Shown: piece after piece, positions 37,942 to 47,245 of the stretch
Numbering within the stretch: the stretch's first letter is position 1
Layout of the letters: every line of letters starts with the position of its first letter
Assembly (NCBI GenBank): GCA_021773115.1
Contig: JAJFKS010000025.1
Span: 1-64,000, forward strand
DNA length: 64,000 nucleotides
Origin: Woeseiaceae bacterium
GTDB taxonomy: Bacteria; Pseudomonadota; Gammaproteobacteria; Steroidobacterales; Woeseiaceae
Direction: 5' to 3'
Program-made: the position numbers and the translations under genes
The notes under the pieces: generated by a model
What the model was told of the DNA's origin: nothing
The model's database searches: none
The model's input: only the letters and a program-made list of their open reading frames with translations

Positions 37942-38217
37942 TTAGCGCTTGATGACGGCGTGAATCACCTTGTCATGCTCGAAAAATACGACGAAATCCG
38001 AATATTCCCAGCGCGTAATCGGTGGATCACCGACCGCTGCTCGTGTGGAAACCGGGCTGCCGTACCTGGACTGGACGCTCGCCTGGGACATTCCGCGTGT
38101 GGGCCGTCCGTCGTTCGATCCTGCTGTCGCGCCGACCATCTTGACGGTCTCAGCCTGTGCCATTGCGCCGAAGGCCAGCAGCAATGCGAGGGCAGAAACG
38201 ATTCGCAGCTTCATCAT
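37942..38217 (-). CDS. Small exported protein of unknown function
   Basis: 91 residues from ATG 38217, preceded on the minus strand by GGGAG with suitable spacing. A signal peptide ends near FGAMAQA. The mature part contains RGMSQASVQSRYGSP and VGDPPITRWEYSDFVVFFEHDKVIHAVI. This is a conserved short periplasmic family recalling the SmpA/OmlA pattern (a MSxxxVxxxYGxP start and a W-Y strand). It has its own terminator. Role unknown; outer-membrane association is only a suggestion. Confidence 0.75.
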   Translation of the reverse strand: MMKLRIVSALALLLAFGAMAQAETVKMVGATAGSNDGRPTRGMSQASVQSRYGSPVSTRAAVGDPPITRWEYSDFVVFFEHDKVIHAVIKR

Positions 38218-38319
38218 TGGTACTACTCCCATGTGTGGTCCCGGAACTATATCATTCTGGAGCGTACAACCCTATGCGAACTGCGTCACAAGTCCTTGAA
38301 TGTGGTTTAATGCCTGCCG

Positions 38320-39564
38320 ATGCTAAACCCTGTCGAACTCTTCGTCGGACTGCGCTATTTGCGCGCCAAACGGCGCACTCGCTTCGTGTCCTTTATCACC
38401 CTGATTTCCCTGCTCGGGATCGCTCTCGGTGTCGCCGCGTTGATCGTCATCTTGTCGGTCATGAACGGTTTTGAAGGCGAACTTCGTAGTCGTCTGCTCA
38501 GCATGTCTGCGCACGGCTCGATTTCGCCGCTTAATGCAGGGTCGGAAAACTGGGGGGCGCTGCAAGATCGGGTTAGCCTCGAGCCCGGCGTAAAGGCGGC
38601 CGCTCCGTTTATCGAGATGGAGGGCATGATTCAGTCCGGCCGGGATCTCGTTGCGGTAATTGTTCACGGTGTCGATCCGGCCTATGAGGCGGCATTGTCC
38701 GAGGGCCGAATCAATTTGGTCGAAGGCGATCTTGCAGCGCTGCAAGCGGGTGAGCGCGGCATCATACTTGGCCGTATCCTGGCCTACAGCATTGGTGCCC
38801 GAATTGGCGATAGTGTTGTCTTGCTGGTTCCGAAGCCGGTCGGCGATGGTACGGTCGAGCCAGTGCTGGAGCGTTTTGTGACCCGTGGCATTTTTGAAGC
38901 CGGGCTGCAGGATCACGATGCCGTTCTGGCCCTTGCCCATATCACTGACGTATCGAACATTCTTGAACTCGGCGCGCCGGCTGCATCGATGCGATTTCGG
39001 GCTGAGGATGTCATGGCCGCACCGGCCATCGCCCAATCTCTGCAAGCGCAATTGGGCGACGGATACGTGAGCAGCGACTGGACGATTGAGAACGGCAGTT
39101 ACTTTCGTGCCATCCGGCTCGAAAAGATGATGATGTCTTTAATCCTGTCTCTGATTATTGGTGTGGCCGCGTTCAATATCGTTGCGAGCCTGGTCATGGT
39201 TGTTACCGACAAGACCACCGATATCGCGGTGTTACGCACCCTGGGAATGGCACCACAGGGTGTTGTGAAAATATTTTTTGTCCAGGGCGCGATAATTGGC
39301 TGGCTCGGTGTCGCGGTCGGCGTGATTCTCGGTGTGATACTCGCCTTGTCGGTTCCGACGCTGGTGCCGATGCTTGAACAACTGACCGGCTTCCAGATCA
39401 TGCCCGGTGATGTCTATTATGTGACGAGGATTCCGTCAGAACTCGAATTGCAGGATGTTCTGATCATTGCTATTTCTGCGTTCATATTAACGTCACTGGC
39501 GACGCTGTACCCGGCGCGACGGGCGGCATTGGTTAATCCCGCCGCGGCATTGCGTTATGAGTAG
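38320..39564 (+). CDS. lolC: Lipoprotein-releasing ABC transporter permease LolC/E (first copy)
   Basis: 414 residues. N-terminal helix (RTRFVSFITLISLLGIALGVAALIVILSVMNGFE), a periplasmic MacB-like domain, then three C-terminal helices in an FtsX domain (SLILSLIIGVAAFNIVASLVM). It moves outer-membrane lipoproteins from the inner membrane to LolA. The gene overlaps the second permease by 8 bases. Assignment as LolC rather than LolE rests on order only. Confidence 0.9.
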   Translation: MLNPVELFVGLRYLRAKRRTRFVSFITLISLLGIALGVAALIVILSVMNGFEGELRSRLLSMSAHGSISPLNAGSENWGALQDRVSLEPGVKAAAPFIEMEGMIQSGRDLVAVIVHGVDPAYEAALSEGRINLVEGDLAALQAGERGIILGRILAYSIGARIGDSVVLLVPKPVGDGTVEPVLERFVTRGIFEAGLQDHDAVLALAHITDVSNILELGAPAASMRFRAEDVMAAPAIAQSLQAQLGDGYVSSDWTIENGSYFRAIRLEKMMMSLILSLIIGVAAFNIVASLVMVVTDKTTDIAVLRTLGMAPQGVVKIFFVQGAIIGWLGVAVGVILGVILALSVPTLVPMLEQLTGFQIMPGDVYYVTRIPSELELQDVLIIAISAFILTSLATLYPARRAALVNPAAALRYE

Positions 39565-40804
39565 TCCTTTCGAGTTCTGGATCGGCGCTCGCTATGTCCG
39601 GTCACGCAGTAGCAACAGCTTTGTATCCTTAATATCCGCGATTTCGATGTTAGGCATTGCCATTGCAGTGATGGTTTTGATTGTGGTTATGTCGGTCGTC
39701 AACGGCTTTGAGCGTGAGTTGAAAGATCGGCTGCTGGCAATGACGGCGCATGCCAGTATCGAGGGTACTGAAGGAGTCCTGCCGGGACCGGAAAAACTCA
39801 CGACGACGGCGCTCGAGAACAGTCGCGTCAAAGCCGTCGCACCTTACGTGGACGGCAAGGGTTTGCTGGTGTTCCAAAAGCAAATCAGCGGCGTCGAAAT
39901 ACACGGTATCGATCCGCTGCTGGAGCGCGGAGTCTCCGGAATTTCTGACGTGATGCAGCAAGGCTCACTCTCTGACCTGGTATCCGGTGAGTTCAATATC
40001 GTGCTGGGCATAGAGTTGGCCGATACCCTACAGGCATCAATTGGCGACAAGGTGACCGTGATGTTGGCCGAGGGCAGGGTGACGCCGGCTGGTGTATTGC
40101 CGCGCACGAAGCGTTTTACCGTAAACGGCATTTATCGGGTTGGAATGTACGAGTTCGATCGTCGCCTGGCCTTTGTCAATATCGGTGACGCTCAGAAGCT
40201 GTTCCGTATGCAGACGGGAATCAGTGGCATTCGGCTGGCCGTCACTGACCTCTACGAAGCACCGGCAATCGTTCGTGAAGTAGCGCTGGAAAATGGCGAA
40301 CTCGTCATGATTAGTGACTGGACACGGCTGCACGTTAATTTCTTTCGTTCAATTCAGATCACAAAGTCAATTCTGTTTGTGATTCTTTTGATGGTCGTTG
40401 CGGTTGCTGCTTTTAATATTGTTTCAACCCTGGTCATGGTAGTGAAAGACAAACAATCCGATATCGCAATATTGCGCACAATTGGCACACACCCGAGCAG
40501 TATTCTGAAAATATTTATCACTCAGGGCAGCATTGTTGGCGTGGTCGGAACACTGGCAGGAGTTGCATTGGGAATGCTACTCGCGCTAAATCTCGAGTCA
40601 GTCATCACGTTTTTTGAATCCGCTTTCGGCATCAAGTTCCTTGCGGCTGACGTCTATTTTATTAGTGACCTGCCGTCCGATTTACACTACGGTGACGTCG
40701 CTTTCATAGCAGTCATCGCACTGGTGCTTGCGCTGCTATCCACAATTTATCCTGCAATGGTTGCAGCAAAAACCGCCCCGGCGGAGGCTCTACGATATGA
40801 CTAA
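39557..40804 (+). CDS. lolE: Lipoprotein-releasing ABC transporter permease LolC/E (second copy)
   Basis: 415 residues, homologous along its whole length to the previous gene. The start FEFWIGARYVRSRSSNSFVSLISAISMLG and the C-terminal FtsX region (ILFVILLMVVAVAAFNIVSTLVMVV) match LolE/LolC. The heterodimer with the first copy forms the LolCE channel. It overlaps lolD by 8 bases. Confidence 0.9.
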   Translation: MSSPFEFWIGARYVRSRSSNSFVSLISAISMLGIAIAVMVLIVVMSVVNGFERELKDRLLAMTAHASIEGTEGVLPGPEKLTTTALENSRVKAVAPYVDGKGLLVFQKQISGVEIHGIDPLLERGVSGISDVMQQGSLSDLVSGEFNIVLGIELADTLQASIGDKVTVMLAEGRVTPAGVLPRTKRFTVNGIYRVGMYEFDRRLAFVNIGDAQKLFRMQTGISGIRLAVTDLYEAPAIVREVALENGELVMISDWTRLHVNFFRSIQITKSILFVILLMVVAVAAFNIVSTLVMVVKDKQSDIAILRTIGTHPSSILKIFITQGSIVGVVGTLAGVALGMLLALNLESVITFFESAFGIKFLAADVYFISDLPSDLHYGDVAFIAVIALVLALLSTIYPAMVAAKTAPAEALRYD

Positions 40805-41486
40805 GGCTGTACTCGAATGTCGCGGTGTTGTCCGTAATTTCAGGGAAGGTTCATCGACTCTGACCGTGCTGCATGGAGTCGACCTGCTCGTGCCGGCGGC
40901 GGAGCGTGTTGCCATCATTGGTGCATCCGGTTCCGGTAAGACAACGCTATTGCAAATCATGGGCGGACTGGACGAACCGACCGAGGGCGAAGTCTTTGTC
41001 AACGGCGAGCCGATGGCCGGTACTGATGAAGCGGCAAAAGGCGACCTTCGAAATCGAAATATCGGATTTGTCTATCAGTTTCATCACCTGTTGCCGGAAT
41101 TTACGGCGGAAGAAAATGTTGCGATGCCGTTGATGATTCGCCGTGAACCGCGCACAAGTGCACTGCAAAAGGCTAGTGAATTGCTGCGACGCGTCGGATT
41201 GGGTGAACGTCTAAATCACAAGCCCGGCGAATTATCCGGTGGTGAGCGGCAACGCGCAGCAGTTGCACGTGCGTTGATTACCCGGCCTCGACTGGTACTC
41301 GCGGACGAGCCGACCGGCAATCTGGACTCCGGCAACGGCGAGCACGTTTTGCAGTTGATGCTGGAATTGAACCAGGAATTGCAGACCAGCCTGATCGTCG
41401 TTACCCACGATCATTCGATCGCCGAGCGTATGGATCGCATCCTCATTCTCGAGGACGGCACCTTAAAGGCATCAAGTGTCAGCTAG
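40797..41486 (+). CDS. lolD: Lipoprotein-releasing ABC transporter ATPase LolD
   Basis: 229 residues from ATG 40797. Walker A is GASGSGKTTL, the Q-loop region FVYQFHHLLPEFTAEENV carries the LolD-typical FHHLLPEFTA stretch, the signature is LSGGERQRAAVA and Walker B is LVLADEPTGNLD. It powers lipoprotein release by LolCE. Confidence 0.96.
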   Translation: MTKAVLECRGVVRNFREGSSTLTVLHGVDLLVPAAERVAIIGASGSGKTTLLQIMGGLDEPTEGEVFVNGEPMAGTDEAAKGDLRNRNIGFVYQFHHLLPEFTAEENVAMPLMIRREPRTSALQKASELLRRVGLGERLNHKPGELSGGERQRAAVARALITRPRLVLADEPTGNLDSGNGEHVLQLMLELNQELQTSLIVVTHDHSIAERMDRILILEDGTLKASSVS

Positions 41487-41492
41487 CGGATC

Positions 41493-42020
41493 CTAGGCCT
41501 GACGATCGTAGCGACTCTTTTGTTTGCGAGACTTGTAGTCCGCGATTGATGATCGCCACAGCAGGTCGAGCGAAATAAATCCGACCACTGCGGCGACGAT
41601 CCCGAGGATGACGCAACCCAGCAGCATCGGCTGCCAAATCGTCACAAACGTGTTGGATACCCAATCCCAGGACATTTCGAATTTGAATTTCCGGAGCGGT
41701 GTGTCGAGCAGGCTGCGGCCGAGCCGGTAGGCTGAATAATACATCGGCGCCATCGTTAGCGGATTACTGGCCCAGGTCGATAATGCGGCTACCGGAATAT
41801 TGATGCGCAAACCGAGCGCCGCCAGCGCCCCCATTAGCGTATGTCCGGGTGTCGGCAGGAAGGAAATAAACAGGCCCAACGCAAATGCCGGTACGACCGT
41901 ACGTCGACGAATTCCCCACAAGCGGTGATCGTGCAGCAGGTGTCGAAAGGGTGTCATGAACCATTGTTCACTGACATTCTTGCGTTTGAACGCAAATTTC
42001 CTGAAAAAGCGCCTTGGCAT
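41493..42020 (-). CDS. DUF2062 membrane protein
   Basis: 175 residues. Two or three membrane segments and the family motif FALGLFISFLPTPGHTLMGALAALGLRINIPVAALSTWASNPLT are clear. DUF2062 proteins are uncharacterised inner-membrane proteins common in proteobacteria. It is convergent with lolD and divergent from comEC, whose start lies 27 bases away. Confidence 0.85.
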   Translation of the reverse strand: MPRRFFRKFAFKRKNVSEQWFMTPFRHLLHDHRLWGIRRRTVVPAFALGLFISFLPTPGHTLMGALAALGLRINIPVAALSTWASNPLTMAPMYYSAYRLGRSLLDTPLRKFKFEMSWDWVSNTFVTIWQPMLLGCVILGIVAAVVGFISLDLLWRSSIADYKSRKQKSRYDRQA

Positions 42021-42047
42021 CGACCTGGGGTCCGGTTTTGATGGTTT

Positions 42048-44354
42048 GTGCCGATAAAATCGACAGCGATACTTCGAGCCTCGTTGTTACTGCTCACGGG
42101 AGGCTTCGCGGCGCAGCATAGCAGGGTTCTCCTTAGTTCGGACCTCTGTCTGTCACTATTCGTTGCATGCTTCGCCGTGTTTTTCGTGCCTCGATGTCGA
42201 AGTTTCGCGTTATTGCTGCTGGGGTATCTGGTCTTTATCGAGGCTGGCACGCAGATCCTCGACGACGGGCTCAATCGTCGTTATGAAGGTGACAGCATGC
42301 TCACTGAGGTACGAATCATCGACTTTCCCAAGCCAGCTAACGCATCCATTACGCTGCTGGTGGAGCCCATCGACGACCATCGCCTGCCACCGCGATCTCG
42401 AGTCAGCTGGTTTGAACCGTCTGAGGTTCCGAGGCTGGGCGAAATTTGGCAGCTGGAGCTGCGACTTCGCCGACCGCGTGGCAACAGCAATCCGGGCGGC
42501 TTCCGGCTCGAGGATTGGATGTTCCGGGAAGGTATTCACGCCAGCGGCTACGTCGTGTCGGGCAAGCGCAATCATCGCGTGAGTTCGGATCGCGGAGACT
42601 GGCAATCGGACATGCGTCGTGAATTTGTCGAATTCGTCACCGCCAACGGTGGCGATTCGGCGGCGGTAATCGTTGCTGTCGGCATCGGCACTCGGCATCT
42701 GATTACGCAGCAGCAATGGGATCGATACGCACAAACCGGCACCAGCCACCTGATGGCGATTTCGGGGCTGCATGTCGGTCTGGCGGCGACGAGCTCGTAC
42801 TTGCTGCTTGTGTTGTTTTTCGGTGCTCTCAGATTGCGCGGTAATCATCTCATTTGGGCCATGACGGGCGCCGCCACAATTGCCGTTGCCTACGCGTTCC
42901 TGTCAGGCTTCGCAGTGCCGTCGCAACGCGCAAGCTTGATGCTCGCGCTGGCAGCGCTGGCGTTTGTGCTGCACCGCGGCAGGGACTCACCCCGTCTGGT
43001 CGCACTGGTGGTGGTCGCCGTGTTTCTCATCGATCCGGTATCGCTGCTTCGACCCGGGTTTGTGCTTTCTTTTGCGGCGGTTGTGGTATTGCTGTGGTTT
43101 TCTGCCGCAAGTCGGCTCGGCACAGAAGCCACGAATCCGATCACACGAGTCATGATAGTGGTCCGGCAGCTGAACGGCATGCAACTCGCTCTGCTAATGG
43201 GGCTCATACCGATTACGACAATGGCTTTCCACCGCATTTCGATTCTGGCGCCGTTTGTCAATCTCGTCGCCGTGCCGATATTTAGCCTGGTCACGGTGCC
43301 GCTGACGCTGATCGCGCTGATTACCTTCCAGTGGTTTCCCACCGTGGGCGCGGTCGCGGTGCAAGTTTCCGCTGTCAGCGTAATGATCATTGAAGCGTTC
43401 ATCGCTTTCTCCGCGGCTTTGCCATTTTCAAACCTGACAATTTCCACATCCGGATTGCATCGGATTGTCATTTACTTGCCGGCCTTATGGGTAATATTGC
43501 CGCGTTGCTGGCCGGGGCGCTGGCTCGCGCCGCTCGCCGTGCTGGCTTTGCTTGTCTATCGACCGGCAGCACCGAGGCCGTCCTGCCTTGATCTGCACGT
43601 GCTTGATGTTGGGCAAGGGCTGGCGGTGGTTGCACAGACGCAGACGCACACACTGCTATTCGACACCGGGCCGGCCTATCGCGGCGGCGGCAGTGCGGCC
43701 CGACAGGTAATCCTGCCTTTCTTGCGCTATCGCGGTATCAAGTCAATTGACTGGCTGGTGGTCTCGCACGCCGACAATGACCATGCCGGCGGCGTCGCGA
43801 CATTGTCCAAAGACATTAAGCTCGACAAAATCTACGTCGGCGAAGCGATACCGCAGCCGGGCACAAGGTTTTGCAGCGCCGGCCAGCAGTGGACCGCAGA
43901 TGGCGTAAGTTTTGGTTTTCATCATCCTCCGGCCAACAAGCGTCGCGACGGTAACGACGCGTCTTGTGTGCTGTCAATCACCGCTGGGAACCATCGCTTG
44001 CTGCTGACCGGCGATATTGAAGTCGCAGCGGAACGGGATGTATTGCAACGCGCTGATCTGGGCACGATCGACCTCGTCGTTATTCCCCATCACGGCAGCC
44101 TGACATCATCGAGTCCCGCTTTCGTCAGGCGCTCGCAACCGCGTATTGCAATCGCATCAGCGGCCTATGGCAATCGTTGGGATTTTCCACGGCCGGCGGT
44201 CGTCAAGCGCTGGCAGGACAGCGGCGCCCGGGTTCTCGATACCGCCACCAGCGGTGCCGTCAGCGTGTCGGTTTGCGCGCACGATGGCATTCGCCAGATA
44301 AGCCGAAATCGTGAAGCAGACTGGCGCTTCTGGCACGATGCTTCATCACGGTGA
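42048..44354 (+). CDS. comEC: DNA internalisation protein ComEC/Rec2
   Basis: 768 residues from a GTG. An N-terminal OB-like DUF4131 region leads to the Competence domain with about eight membrane helices (TSHLMAISGLHVGLAATSSYL). The C-terminus is a metallo-beta-lactamase domain (HVLDVGQGLAVVAQT, VSHADNDHAGGVATL, VIPHHGSLTSSS). It forms the inner-membrane channel for single-stranded DNA in natural transformation. Other competence genes are not in the window. Confidence 0.95.
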   Translation: MPIKSTAILRASLLLLTGGFAAQHSRVLLSSDLCLSLFVACFAVFFVPRCRSFALLLLGYLVFIEAGTQILDDGLNRRYEGDSMLTEVRIIDFPKPANASITLLVEPIDDHRLPPRSRVSWFEPSEVPRLGEIWQLELRLRRPRGNSNPGGFRLEDWMFREGIHASGYVVSGKRNHRVSSDRGDWQSDMRREFVEFVTANGGDSAAVIVAVGIGTRHLITQQQWDRYAQTGTSHLMAISGLHVGLAATSSYLLLVLFFGALRLRGNHLIWAMTGAATIAVAYAFLSGFAVPSQRASLMLALAALAFVLHRGRDSPRLVALVVVAVFLIDPVSLLRPGFVLSFAAVVVLLWFSAASRLGTEATNPITRVMIVVRQLNGMQLALLMGLIPITTMAFHRISILAPFVNLVAVPIFSLVTVPLTLIALITFQWFPTVGAVAVQVSAVSVMIIEAFIAFSAALPFSNLTISTSGLHRIVIYLPALWVILPRCWPGRWLAPLAVLALLVYRPAAPRPSCLDLHVLDVGQGLAVVAQTQTHTLLFDTGPAYRGGGSAARQVILPFLRYRGIKSIDWLVVSHADNDHAGGVATLSKDIKLDKIYVGEAIPQPGTRFCSAGQQWTADGVSFGFHHPPANKRRDGNDASCVLSITAGNHRLLLTGDIEVAAERDVLQRADLGTIDLVVIPHHGSLTSSSPAFVRRSQPRIAIASAAYGNRWDFPRPAVVKRWQDSGARVLDTATSGAVSVSVCAHDGIRQISRNREADWRFWHDASSR

Positions 44355-44370
44355 AGCGTCAAAATTGACA

Positions 44371-44396
44371 CCGAACGGCGAGAATTTTCCGTTCGG
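44371..44396 (+). terminator. Strong hairpin after comEC
   Basis: CCGAACGG (44371-44378) and CCGTTCGG (44389-44396) are perfectly complementary with a 10-base AT-rich loop. Only a weak T-rich stretch follows. It lies 16 bases after the comEC stop and before exbB; probably a partial terminator or an mRNA stability element. Confidence 0.5.
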
Positions 44397-44435
44397 TCAC
44401 TGTATATTTCCTTTTTCCTCCTCGTTCAGGTTCCC

Positions 44436-45056
44436 ATGGTTGAGATAGTCAAGTCCGGCGGTTGGTTGATGTTGCCCATTATTCTGTGCGCGATCATCGC
44501 GATGGGCATTATTCTCGAGCGCTTCTGGACCTTGCAGCAGAAACGGGTTATTCCGGAGGATCTCACCAGCAAAGTCTGGGGCTGGGTAAAGAAAGATCAG
44601 CTGGACCAGAAGCAGATTCAGACGCTGCACCAGGGCTCAGCGCTTGGACAAATCCTTGCAGCCGGCCTCATCAACCGTAATCGAGACCGAGTCGTTCTCA
44701 AAGATGCCATTGAGGATACCGGCCGGCATGTTGTGCATGAGCTGGAACGCTATCTCGAAACACTGGGAACCGTTGCGGCGATTTCACCGCTGCTGGGGCT
44801 ACTGGGTACCGTGATCGGTATGGTTAAGGTGTTTACCGCGATCACGACACATGGTGTCGGCAATCCTACGGTGCTCGCTGGCGGAATTGCCGAGGCATTG
44901 ATCACAACCGCAGCTGGCCTGACGGTCGCTATTCCAGCGCTGATTGGATATCGCTACTACCGCACGCGTGTCGACACGCTGGTCGTCGATATGGAAAAAG
45001 AGGCGATCAAGCTGGTTGAGGCACTGCATCGACGCAATGAAAAGGTTAAGGAATGA
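44436..45056 (+). CDS. exbB: MotA/TolQ/ExbB proton channel protein
   Basis: 206 residues. Three membrane helices: WLMLPIILCAIIAMGIILERF near the start, then the pair around LGTVAAISPLLGLLGTVIGMVKVF and ALITTAAGLTVAIPALIGYRYY. These are the ExbB/TolQ signature regions. It would form a proton-driven motor with the ExbD partner encoded 4 bases back in overlap. The comEC-exbB-exbD-msbA order is common in gammaproteobacteria; which TonB or envelope process it drives is unknown. Confidence 0.9.
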   Translation: MVEIVKSGGWLMLPIILCAIIAMGIILERFWTLQQKRVIPEDLTSKVWGWVKKDQLDQKQIQTLHQGSALGQILAAGLINRNRDRVVLKDAIEDTGRHVVHELERYLETLGTVAAISPLLGLLGTVIGMVKVFTAITTHGVGNPTVLAGGIAEALITTAAGLTVAIPALIGYRYYRTRVDTLVVDMEKEAIKLVEALHRRNEKVKE

Positions 45057-45475
45057 AACTCAGCCTGCGCGCCCGTACGCAGCCAGAGGTCAACCTGACA
45101 TCGTTAATCGATGTCGTTTTGCTGTTATTGATTTTTTTCATGGTATCCACAAGCTTCGTCAAGCAGTCGCAGATCAACATTAGTCTGCCACAAGCGGACA
45201 GCGCTGCGATTGTCGAAGAACCACCGGAGCAGCTGGACATTATGATCACGAAGACCGGCGTGTACCTGATCAATGGTCGTGAATTGATCAACAATCGGCC
45301 GGAAACGATTCGCAATGCATTACAGAAACTTGCGGCAGGACGGAACGATATGCCGTTGACAATCAGCGCCGACGCCAATGCAAAGCACCAGCATGTCGTG
45401 ACAGCAATGGATGTCGCCGGACGCCTTGGCTTTGCGCAGATCAGTATCGCTACTGTGAACGATCCGGTCGAGTAG
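45053..45475 (+). CDS. exbD: ExbD/TolR biopolymer transport protein
   Basis: 140 residues. A cytosolic start (RTQPEVNLTSLIDVVLLLLIFFMVSTSF) contains the proton-carrying aspartate in the single membrane helix, followed by a periplasmic domain. It partners the ExbB channel. ATGA overlap with exbB. Confidence 0.92.
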   Translation: MKLSLRARTQPEVNLTSLIDVVLLLLIFFMVSTSFVKQSQINISLPQADSAAIVEEPPEQLDIMITKTGVYLINGRELINNRPETIRNALQKLAAGRNDMPLTISADANAKHQHVVTAMDVAGRLGFAQISIATVNDPVE

Positions 45476-45493
45476 CGAGGAAATCACGCCAAG

Positions 45494-47245
45494 GTGAGTA
45501 AACGAATCGACTCGCAAGTTCGCGTTATCTATGGGCGCCTGTGGCACTACGTAACGCCGCACAAGGTGATCGGTGCCATTGCGGTTATCGGTATGGCGAT
45601 GACGGCCGTGATCGAGGCAAGTCTTGTGGCATTGTTACAACCACTAACCGACGAGGTCCTGGTTGCTGAAAATCTTGAAACGGCAAAATGGATTCCGTTT
45701 GCTTTCATGGGTATCTTTATCCTGCGCGGCGTTTCGGGTTTTGCGACGGAGTCGTCACTGGGCTGGATTGGTCGCCGTGTGATCAGTGATCTGCGACGCG
45801 CGGTGTTCGGCAAATTTCTGACGCTGCCGAGCAAATATTTTGACAGTCAGGCCGCTGGCCCGTTGCTGTCGCGCATGACGTATAACGTCGAGATGGTTGC
45901 GGAGTCCGTGACCAGTGTGGTCACGATCGCTGTTCGCGACACGTTGACCGTCATTGCTGCGATCTGTGTGATGGTCTGGTTCAGTCCTACCTTGACAGTT
46001 TTTGTTGCAATACTGTTTCCGATTGTCGCATTGCTGGTTCGTCTGCTGGGTATCGCGTTTCGTCGTTACAGCGGACGTATCCAGGATTCTGTTGGTGAGG
46101 TGACACAGGTCACGGATGAAGTTATTCGCGGTAACTGGGTTGTCAAAGCATTCGGTGGCTTTGGCTACGAAAGTGATCGCATGGCAGAAGTTGATGAGCG
46201 CAACCGCAGACAGAACCTGAAGCTGATTCGAGTCCGCTCACTGGGCGTGGCGGTGACACAGATTGTTTTTGGGTTTGGTATTGCCATGGTGATTTACGTC
46301 GCAGGGCGACTGTCGCTGGAGGATTCGCTCACTGCAGGCCAGTTCATCGCATTTTTCTCGGCGATGATGCTGATGCTACAACCGGTGCGCCGAATTACAA
46401 ATGTCAACGCGACCTTGCAACGTGGCGTCGCTGGCGCAGACAGCCTGTTTGCAGTCATGGATGAGACAGACGAAATCGATCAGGGGACCACGGTCGTTGA
46501 CCGTGTTCGTGGCAATGTCAGTTTTGACGCGGTCTGTTTTTCTTACGGCAAGGAGGGCAGTCCGGTCATTGACAACATTAGCGTTGATATCGAAGCCGGC
46601 AAGACCCTGGCAATCGTCGGACATTCCGGCAGTGGTAAGTCAACACTGGTGAGCCTGTTACCACGTTTTTACGAAATGATTTCGGGCGATATTCGTATCG
46701 ACGGCATTCCCATTCAGGATTTCACGCTGGACAGTCTACGCAGTAACATCAGCCTTGTGAGTCAGGATGTCGTACTGTTTAACGATACGATTCGCAACAA
46801 CCTTGCCTACGGGCAGCTCCGGGCAAGCTCGGAAGACGAACTCATGCAGGCGGCGGAAGCGGCGCATGTGCTTGAGTTTGTGGACGAATTGCCCGACGGC
46901 TTCGAAACGATGGTCGGCGACCGCGGTGTATTGCTTTCCGGTGGCCAACGGCAACGCATTGCCATTGGCCGCGCTCTACTGAAAAACGCTCCGGTGCTGA
47001 TACTCGATGAGGCGACATCGGCGCTGGATACCAAGTCAGAGCGGCGAATTCAGGAGGCGCTGAATGCGCTGATGGAGAATCGCACCACCTTGGTGATCGC
47101 GCATAGACTGTCGACGGTTGAAAGGGCCGATCGGATTATTGTTATGGATGCCGGTCGCATCGTGGAATCCGGGACGCATGCCGAGCTGATCGCGCAGGAT
47201 GGTCACTACGCAGCTCTATATCGCATGCAGTTCAGCGATGAGTAG
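45494..47245 (+). CDS. msbA: Lipid A export ATP-binding/permease MsbA
   Basis: 583 residues from a GTG. Six membrane helices, then an ATPase domain with Walker A GHSGSGKSTLVSLLPRFYE, signature LLSGGQRQRIAIGRALLKNAP and Walker B LILDEATSALD. It flips core lipid A across the inner membrane. It overlaps lpxK by 8 bases, which agrees with the MsbA assignment. Confidence 0.96.
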   Translation: MSKRIDSQVRVIYGRLWHYVTPHKVIGAIAVIGMAMTAVIEASLVALLQPLTDEVLVAENLETAKWIPFAFMGIFILRGVSGFATESSLGWIGRRVISDLRRAVFGKFLTLPSKYFDSQAAGPLLSRMTYNVEMVAESVTSVVTIAVRDTLTVIAAICVMVWFSPTLTVFVAILFPIVALLVRLLGIAFRRYSGRIQDSVGEVTQVTDEVIRGNWVVKAFGGFGYESDRMAEVDERNRRQNLKLIRVRSLGVAVTQIVFGFGIAMVIYVAGRLSLEDSLTAGQFIAFFSAMMLMLQPVRRITNVNATLQRGVAGADSLFAVMDETDEIDQGTTVVDRVRGNVSFDAVCFSYGKEGSPVIDNISVDIEAGKTLAIVGHSGSGKSTLVSLLPRFYEMISGDIRIDGIPIQDFTLDSLRSNISLVSQDVVLFNDTIRNNLAYGQLRASSEDELMQAAEAAHVLEFVDELPDGFETMVGDRGVLLSGGQRQRIAIGRALLKNAPVLILDEATSALDTKSERRIQEALNALMENRTTLVIAHRLSTVERADRIIVMDAGRIVESGTHAELIAQDGHYAALYRMQFSDE